Source of the DNA: Azolla caroliniana
Taxonomy: Eukaryota > Polypodiophyta
Assembly: GCA_043228905.1 (NCBI GenBank)
Contig: JBHGNT010000014.1
Location: 930,001 to 994,000, forward strand
Length of the DNA: 64,000 nucleotides
Direction of reading: 5' to 3'
This document shows positions 56,768-64,000 of the stretch, piece after piece. Made by a program: the position numbers and the translations under genes. The notes under the pieces were generated by a model. The model saw nothing but the letters and a program-made list of their open reading frames with translations. It was not told the origin of the DNA and did no database searches. How positions within the stretch are numbered: position 1 is the stretch's first letter; every line of letters begins with the position of its first letter.

Positions 56768-59700
56768 ATGGCTTCAAATTTTTTCGATCACCAAATCATT
56801 TGGAAATCACTATGGTGCTTGGTTCTTATGTTTCTTTTTCAATCTGTGATGGCGGGAAGAGGCAAGTTTCAAACCATAGAAATCCTTTGTTCAAATTTAG
56901 GCTGACAATGTCTCTTCCCTAAGAATGTTGTTTTTTTTGTTTTGAAATCAGGGCTCAAAATATCTGATGAACCAGATGAAGATTTTCAATACGATCATAA
57001 TCTCACTGAAATTCTTGTTGAATATGCTTCTGTGGTAAGCGCTTTGTTTTTTATTCTCAAAACTCCTGAAATATTTTGTTATCTCATTTTTGGAAATATT
57101 CCTTTATTTTATTAACTTGCAAATGTTTAGGATTTTTTGAGTCAACACAAAGAGGATTAACATCTGGACTCAAAGATATATTATATTTATATCCATATAA
57201 GCACATTCAATCTATAAATGCAACTCAGATATAAATTTAAATGCTCAGAAAAATGAATAGAATTGACATAGTTGTATCTCATCATAAATGTAAGAGATAT
57301 TGTATAAACAAAATTAACAGTAAAACTGAGGCACATCTTTAGTATGTCCCTCATTGAATATCCTGACCAAAAGGGTTACAATATTGTCCAAAGATTTGTA
57401 TGGTGGGAAATGGTGAATTTTATCATTTTTTAGATACCAAGGTTATGGAAGAGGTTCCGGAGGTCGTGGCTGTTATTTGTGACAGACAAAGACATAGCTC
57501 TTTTCAGGTGATGGACCTCTAGGGTGCTCTGAAGTACAGCCATGTGTGGTATGAAGAAGTCAGTGGCTGTTCTTTGTCTGGCTGGGTTGGAATGTCTCTT
57601 GTCCCCTGGATGTGGATTTACTTCTCAAGAATTTCTCCGGGTCACGTTGATGTTTGAGCAAGAAGATTTCTAGGCGTATTTCATTAAGTCCATAATTTCA
57701 TGTAAGGGTTCAAAACTTTCCATAAAGAGGCAACAATATCTTCACCTTGCATTACAGAAAACTAGGCAATGGCATATATGGTGCTCAGTTTCAATGTCCC
57801 AAGAGCATAGCTGGTAGAGGTTGTCCTTTGGCGCCATTTATTCCTGTCTCTATCTGCAGTTGGAGGAACACTTAGGAGTCACCCAAGTAAAGTGAAAACT
57901 CTTAAAGGGTCAGGAATGATGTCAATAGGGCTGAGGAACACTTAGGAGTCACCCAAGTAGAGCAATGGCTCAAAAGATAGAGAGAGAGATAGTTGGAGGA
58001 GCTCACCTTTGAAGTGAGATCCAAAACGTTCTTAACTTAGGTTTTATATGACCCATTTAGGGTTGGCTAAGTTCACATTGAACTTGGCCCAAAAATAACG
58101 AAAAAGTGATAAGTGACTTTTGGCCTTTATAAATACGCCTATACAAATGCACACACTATAAGGGGGTCATGTAGGGCCTCTACCCCAACAAACTCTCCAA
58201 TTTTGTGACATATATGGTGTGAGAAAGAAAGAAATATTAACGTCTTCTAATACCAAAATTGGCCCATGAGAATTGGTTACAACAAAATGAGATTTTGATC
58301 CAATCATCGAAAATAAAAATAAAATAAGCGTAGATAAAAGAGTTTTTTAGTATGGTACCAAAAATGTTATGGTGTAACATATTCTATTGAGGAAATGGCT
58401 ATGTGCTAGGCCTAGTTTCATTTCTATCCAAGTCTCTCAAAAAGGAGTGGGAGGTCAAAGGGTTTTAATGCGGGTGTGGCTCATGGTCCCGATGTAAAAG
58501 GTATCCCAACCATAGCTTCTAGCTAGTGTAACTCACATTCCCTTATCTTCTTAATTGCGTTTGCAAAATGAGTGACTTTGAGGCCCGGTATTCGAGGGCG
58601 TTTGGCTGTTCTTTGGTTTTCTGTTTCGGCGAGGGTGAGGCTGAGTGGTGTAGGTGTGTCCATGCTCATCATCCCCGCTTGTCCCTGAAAAATTTCATTG
58701 GTTATATGTTGGTGAATATTAGAAAGGTTATAGTTAACATTTTGTAGCTTATCCTCTCAGTTGTTTTAACTGTAGGGTATACCTACCTAGTGTCTTTATA
58801 GCTGCAGTATCTGATAGTTTGGAGAGGGTGGGAGAGGGTCCTCGTATGTCTTGGTGTTTTGCCCTTATCTCAATGTAAGTTGGACACTTGCATGTCAAGT
58901 GATACTCATCCTCTATCTCTATGTGACATAATCTACATATCCTTTCCTCTCTGGGACTCCATTAGCACGACCATTCTCAATCTCAAGTTGGTGAGATGAT
59001 AGTAAGTTGTCCAATGGTAACCCTTAGTGCATTGGTAAGAACGTATCTAGATATTTTGGCCGTATAATAAAACCTAACATAAAAAATTGCATGAAGTGTT
59101 CTTTATAGTGCAACATTTTAGATGGGATTGGCTCTAGTTGATCCATTTATGTCGAGTGTAAATTTGCCATATTTCCTGGCATATTACTTTATGATGGTTC
59201 TCATGGGAGATTAAGTTTTATTGGTCTCGTGGTTGTACCTAAGAGAAGGTCAGTTATTAATGTCTAGGCCGTTTGCAAAAAGCCAACTTACCACAATGGT
59301 GAGAGATAGGCATCCATGTAGTTGAGGGTGGTTGAAAAACCCATCTGATGATATTTGTAGGAAATTATTCTTGTAATGTTCCAAGCTTGTGCCTATGGGG
59401 AGCGGTGAATTCAGTTTTATATGATTGAGGTCCAAAAAGGAGCAATTAAGGTTCTATTAGAAGGGTGGAATACTGTCAATTTCCATGCTATTAAGTGTTA
59501 GCCAGGCACTCAATTGTACATACCAACACTGAAGTGGTGGGTTCATCCAAATCCATTCTGTACCCAGTTTCATAATGTCCATATTGATTACATGATTCAG
59601 ATCTATGAGGTTTAGATCTAAAAAGGATAGTCAAGGCTGTATTGGAAGGGAAGGAGGTGATTGATTTTGCCATGGAGTTTTAACTAGATACACAAAATAT

Positions 59701-62700
59701 ACATACTAATATCAGGGATGTGTTTCTCTTGCTAGCCTCTTTGATGTCTTAAGATGAGGTGGGTGTATCTTTGGTGGGGGATTCACACAGTCTCTCCAGA
59801 ATGTTGATCACTTGAGGAAAGGGCTTCAAGGTTCAATTCAATGTTGTAGTTCCTAGTTCTTCCTTGATAATTTCATGTGGGATTGATGCCTTTCTTTTGA
59901 TCATGGTGTTTTTATCATCAAATATCTCTGTAGGGGTCGCCACTTGTTATCCGAAACTTATTACTCTTTAACTTATTGCATAATTATGTGAGAAAAGCTG
60001 TTAATAGCAGTAGTGGAACAGTTAGAAAAAATAGACACAGCCAAGCTGTGAGAAGGCTGTTAGACAGCAGTAGTAAAATAGTTGCAAAGAGTAGAGACAC
60101 AACCAAAGAGTAGAGCCTGTTTGCAAGCATCAGCAAAAAATAAAGTTCTTACAAAAGAGGCTGGTATAGCCTATTTATAGAAAATTGGGGAATGTCGGTG
60201 AAATGGTTGTTTGGTAGTTAAGTGACTCTTGTACTACCAAACATGTACAATAAACAAGGAATAAGAGGGAACATCTTAAGAAAGTGGCAGAGAGAGAAGG
60301 CATTTAAAGAGTTTCAGATTCTAGAAAGCGAAGAATCTAGGAAGAAAGAAATGTTAACGTCTTTTAAGAGGCCAAAATGGCCTATAAGACCAAGCAAGAG
60401 ATTACATCGTAAGTGTTGTCTCGTCTTTGAGAACTACAAATCAAAATAAAATAAAAATTACTCAGCAAATATAAAAGTAAATAAGATAAAAAGAGACAAA
60501 AGAATCTGGTTTCTGGCACATGTGAGATTCTCAAGGTAGATATATTATAACTTTTCTCTTCAAAAGATCTCTAGTATAGGTTGATCCAGAATGAAAAGGT
60601 CTCCGAAGCGACGGAAGCACCTGAGATGGCGGGAGATAATGTAGAAGAGAGATAATAAAGATGAAAGAGAGTGCATGTCTAGAGCTGTCACTCTCCAACA
60701 CCTCCTCTTAGCTCCAGAATGGCGGTCCAACATTAAGTCGACCGAGGAGCTGATCAATTGCTTGCCTTGGAAGTGTCTTAGTAAACAAATCAGCCACATT
60801 TTGTTGAGTAGGACAATATGCCAAGTTGATGACATGTGATTTCACTAATTCACGAACAAAATGGTAGTGAACAGCAATATGTTTTGTTCTACCATGAAAT
60901 GCTAAGTTGTGTGCCATTGCGTGGGCACTTTGGTTGTCAGTGGAAACTTCAATAGGAGATTCTTGCAAAACACCAATTGACAAAACAGTTGCATTAACCA
61001 AAGCAACTCACAAGAAGTATCCAAATAGGCTCGATATTCAGCATTCTTAGATGAAGTAGAAACCAAAATTTGCTACTTTGATTTCCAAGAAATTAAGCCT
61101 TAGCCTAACATAAAACAATAGCTAGATGTGGAAATTCACCTTCCCTAATCAGTGTCTGAGAAGCCAACAAGCTCAATGCTGCCTCTAAAAGAGAGACCAT
61201 ACTCTATTGTGTTGGCCAAATACCTTAGAAATCAAATAGCTGCTTGCCAATGCTTTTGTCTTGGAGCACTTGAGAATTGGCTGAGAATACTCACACTATA
61301 GGACAATCATACGTGGTGTAAGTTAAGTAAAGAAGAGACCCAATTGCAATTTGACATGCCATAGGTCTCAAGGAGCTACATGAGATACCTATGTTGGCTA
61401 AGGAAGATACCATCATGTGATTGATAGACCTCCATACCTAAGAAGTAATTGAGAAGTCCTAGATCAATCATTTCGAATGTGGTTTTGAGGTGTGGAGCTC
61501 CTCGATTTTAGATGCAAGGAACCCTGTCATTAGAAGGTCATCAACATACAATATGATCAAGCATAACAAATTATCTTGGAAAAAGACATAGAGATTGATG
61601 TCAGCATAACAATGCGGAAACCCAAGAGAGAGAAAGAATGTATCAATTTTGTCATGCCAAGCTTTGGGAGCTTGCTTTAAGCCATACAAGGCTTTGTGTA
61701 ACTTGTAGACCATTGTTTCTCACTCTGAAATCCCGAAACCTGGAGGTTGTTCTACATAAACTTCCTCTTTCAAGTCACCATTAAGGAAGGATGATTCTAG
61801 AGTGATAAGAATCTAGGAAGAGAGAGAATGTAGAGAGAGATAATAAAGATGAAAGAGAGTGCAGGTCTGGAGCTGGCACCCTCCAACAAATTATACACAA
61901 GACTGAGTATAATATTAAGAATCTCTATATCATATGCATAATTCAGCTCAGATTCCTTGTCAAGTTTTTGGGCTATCTCAATACATGTTCATCAAGGGTC
62001 AATAGTCGTGTCCAATTGTGTCACCAAGTGTTAAAAGACACATCAAATCATGGTTTGCCAAGTGTTAAAGAGATACAACCAACAATAGTTGCCATGTATT
62101 AGAGTTGAGCCATCTATGCTTCTCTGCCGTTGTGATGACACCCATCTCTTGGTTCATCTTCATACATTTAAGGTACATCTTTGTCCATTGGATCTTTCCC
62201 ATCTTTATGATCCACATGTCCTCTATGCAGTGCACATCTCGTGGAATGCAGATATTTGGATTTGGGACAAGTTTTGAAACCAGACTCTTGGGCATTCGTG
62301 TAACTTGTGCCAGCTTCCATGGGATTGATGCTGATCTGGCAAAATTATAGTGTAGAATTCCTAGATTCAGGTTCAAGGATTAGAAATGGTGATTGGGTGG
62401 GAGAGGAAACACTAAAGATGCAGAGACAGAAGGAGAAGTTGAGACAAGAATGTATAAATCTTGCAGAAACAGCAAGCACAAAGGAAGAGAGTGGCAATGA
62501 GAAGTTGATGAAAGGATGCACACCTAGAAAGCAGGTCTGGTGAAAGCTATGAAATGCAGAAATGTACCTGGAGAGACATTCTAGACATAGAGAAGGTCTG
62601 GGAATAATCAGTGCCCTTTTTGAGTGCAGTACTAGTGCAACATATCATGTACATTAATATTCGCAACACGAAAAACTAATCTTAAACAGATAAATACAAC

Positions 62701-63807
62701 TTTACACGCTCTTTTCCCCAATTGTAATATGATGTTTAGGAATCCCCAAATTTCATTCATGCAGTACAGATTTGAAAGTACACGGCAACCATGAACGCTT
62801 TGGATGGAAATGGTGAGCATTATAGGTTCACACAAGGAAGATGTCTTTAACATTTGACGTCATGCTTAAGGATTTCTTATCCAATGAGTGCAACAGAAGG
62901 ATCGTTGATATTTTGGATTTGATGTATTTTTTACGGAAACTAAAATGGAGTTAATTGTGAATCTGTATATCAGTTGAAAGGAGGAGGCCAAGAGACTCAT
63001 TTTGGCAACACAATAAGGTCTAAGCAGAGAAACTAAATGCAGATCTTGGCAAGAACAAGCATTTTTTGTACTGAGGGATTGAATGAATATAATGAAAAGA
63101 AGATATTGTCAAAAGAATACCCTGCTCGATATCCAATTCCATGGGTATATGTTGGAAAATTGTCCTGAGATTTATGGTTTGTTTTGTACACTCTAGTTAC
63201 TGAGATTTTCCGCAAACACCTTCTCTAAGAGAGTTTTGGCACACATTGCATAAATAATTTATCTGATATTTAACCAAACTGTTCACTCTCTTAAGTGCGA
63301 GACAGCTGTTTTTTTGAAAAGCCACATACAATCCAAAGAATGACTATACTTCAAATCGATCCCAAAGAATTATTATGGTTGTATTGTTTTATCGCAGATG
63401 TCGTACTTTCTATGACTGAACTGCTGAGAATTTACCTTAACAATTTTAGGATAGGATTACAATATATAGTCGTCGTCTCTATACAGTCTCTGATGTGCAT
63501 AAACAATTTGGTTAGTTTTTTTGTTTGTAAATTACTAGGGAATCAAATCATCTTTTTTTGCAGGTATATGTTAACGATTTGGATTCTCTTATTTCTTGGA
63601 ACTGCACAAGGTGCAATGGCCATACCAAGGTAACAATTCATCAGATCTAATTGGCGATGTGGCGCATCTTTCACCGTTGATATCTTGATGTGTTCTCATG
63701 GTGGATTAGGCACAGTTGGAGATAATCATCATGATTGATTATATATTACTTTTTTGCAGGGATTCAAGATGACAGAACTGGTTGTCGATGTACAACACTG
63801 TCTTCAG
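56768..63807 (+). CDS. Class 3 (alpha/beta-hydrolase) lipase, first four coding exons; continues past the right edge
   Basis: Exons are 56768-56861, 56952-57034, 63564-63629 and 63760-63807, all in phase. Exon 1 encodes a clear signal peptide (start MASNFFDHQ, core LWCLVLMFLFQSVMA). Exons 2-4 read LTEILVEYASV|VYVNDL..SWNCTRCN..TK|GFKMTELVVDVQHCLQ. This matches the conserved start of plant secreted lipase class 3 proteins. There the catalytic GxSxG and the rest of the fold follow in later exons, here outside the window. Intron 1 has a GC donor in an otherwise ideal context (AG|GCAAGT). Intron 2 is 6529 bases and holds LINE-like and copia remains. The expected role is ester or acyl-lipid hydrolysis in the secretory pathway or apoplast; the substrate is unknown. 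Confidence 0.88.
58222..59700 (-). mobile_element. LINE-like element, opposite to the copy at 54 kb, in lipase intron 2
   Basis: On the minus strand it follows the 54-kb copy: ATATGGCAAATTTACACTCG (59171 downward), ICRLCHIEIEDEYHLTCKC, and the tail AAGACGTTAATATTTCTTTC at 58222-58245. Frames are broken. It extends further 5' than the other copy, perhaps to 59.9 kb. Confidence 0.6.
59950..60240 (-). mobile_element. Possible LTR remnant
   Basis: On the minus strand CTATAAATAGGC (TATA-like) is followed by about 200 bases of CTGTT/AGCAG-rich sequence like an LTR transcribed part. No ends or duplications could be fixed. Confidence 0.25.
60340..60475 (-). mobile_element. LINE-like tail fragment
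   Basis: GAAAGAAATGTTAACGTCTTTTAAGAGGCCAAAATGGCC matches the 3' end of the copies at 55.05 and 58.24 kb in the minus orientation. Confidence 0.55.
60640..61888 (-). mobile_element. Copia fragment (RT and RNase H) between LTR pieces
   Basis: The minus strand gives RT ([28 protein letters not shown]) and RNase H (VSTDNQSAHAMAHN, NVADLFTKTLPRQ) in broken frames, ending at 60708. An LTR start TGTTGGAGAGTGACAGCTC lies at about 60703 downward. A near-identical piece (TGTTGGAGGGTGCCAGCTCC, 61888 downward) adjoins the RT side. Both read AGAGATAATAAAGATGAAAG on the + strand. The interior from the primer site to early RT is deleted. Confidence 0.82.
61889..63563. other. Remainder of lipase intron 2; no gene seen
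   Basis: AT-rich intronic sequence ending in TTTTTTTGCAG before exon 3. Short frames on both strands lack recognisable features. Confidence 0.6.
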
Positions 63808-64000
63808 GTATGGATGGAATTTACTTTTCTGAGTTTTATTTGTTGGCAAAACTGTATATGGGTGAGATAACTCATTGTAGTCTATAGGCATACGTAAATA
63901 CAAATTTTTGTCATATAATATGCGTTATTTAAGTGGGTACTCTAACGCTCATATGGGGAAGCTATAAAGTGATAGAATATGTTTCTTGTGTGGGTAGTCA

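Overview
The window reads as nuclear DNA of a flowering plant. It has spliced genes with long AT-rich introns, Ty1/copia elements primed by initiator-tRNA-type sites, LINE- and SINE-like repeats and a decayed plastid psaB insert. The two intact GDSL genes are intronless and very GC-rich, while the spliced genes are AT-rich. That contrast, plus a short interstitial AACCCT (TTAGGG-type) array, would fit a monocot, but I cannot fix the species.

Three host loci are well supported. (1) A dispersed GDSL esterase/lipase cluster has intact genes at 2313-3590 and 35726-36970 and a deleted pseudogene at 6777-7275, carried on segments that were duplicated several times. (2) A complete RAD16-type SNF2 helicase/RING gene lies at 40441-46362; I resolved 17 exons that stay in phase and encode 943 residues. 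(3) The 5' part of a class 3 (alpha/beta-hydrolase) lipase gene starts at 56768 and runs off the right edge; its second intron is about 6.5 kb and full of transposon debris. A long open exon of an unrecognised gene runs off the left edge on the minus strand (1-563).

Much of the rest is mobile DNA. A copia element with a 5-bp target duplication fills 9263-14433. A nest of LTR elements fills 14.85-26.6 kb: a solo LTR, two different minus-strand copia halves joined at a large inverted repeat, a non-autonomous LTR element inside a copia LTR, and a further copia element. A second copia element with an exact 5-bp duplication lies at 26783-32309, and a 5'-truncated relative of it at 49468-53604. LINE-like copies lie in opposite orientation on both sides of the first lipase exons.

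The GDSL cluster ties the left half together: the same flanking sequences recur around 0.4-1.6, 3.8-5.9, 6.5-9.3, 26.6/32.3 and 34-35.7 kb. The transposons can be placed by comparing an occupied copy with an empty copy. I saw no operon-like or defence-like system. The points most worth following are the near-identical central tract of the two GDSL genes, the GC-AG introns, the inverted-repeat junction and the transposon-expanded lipase intron.
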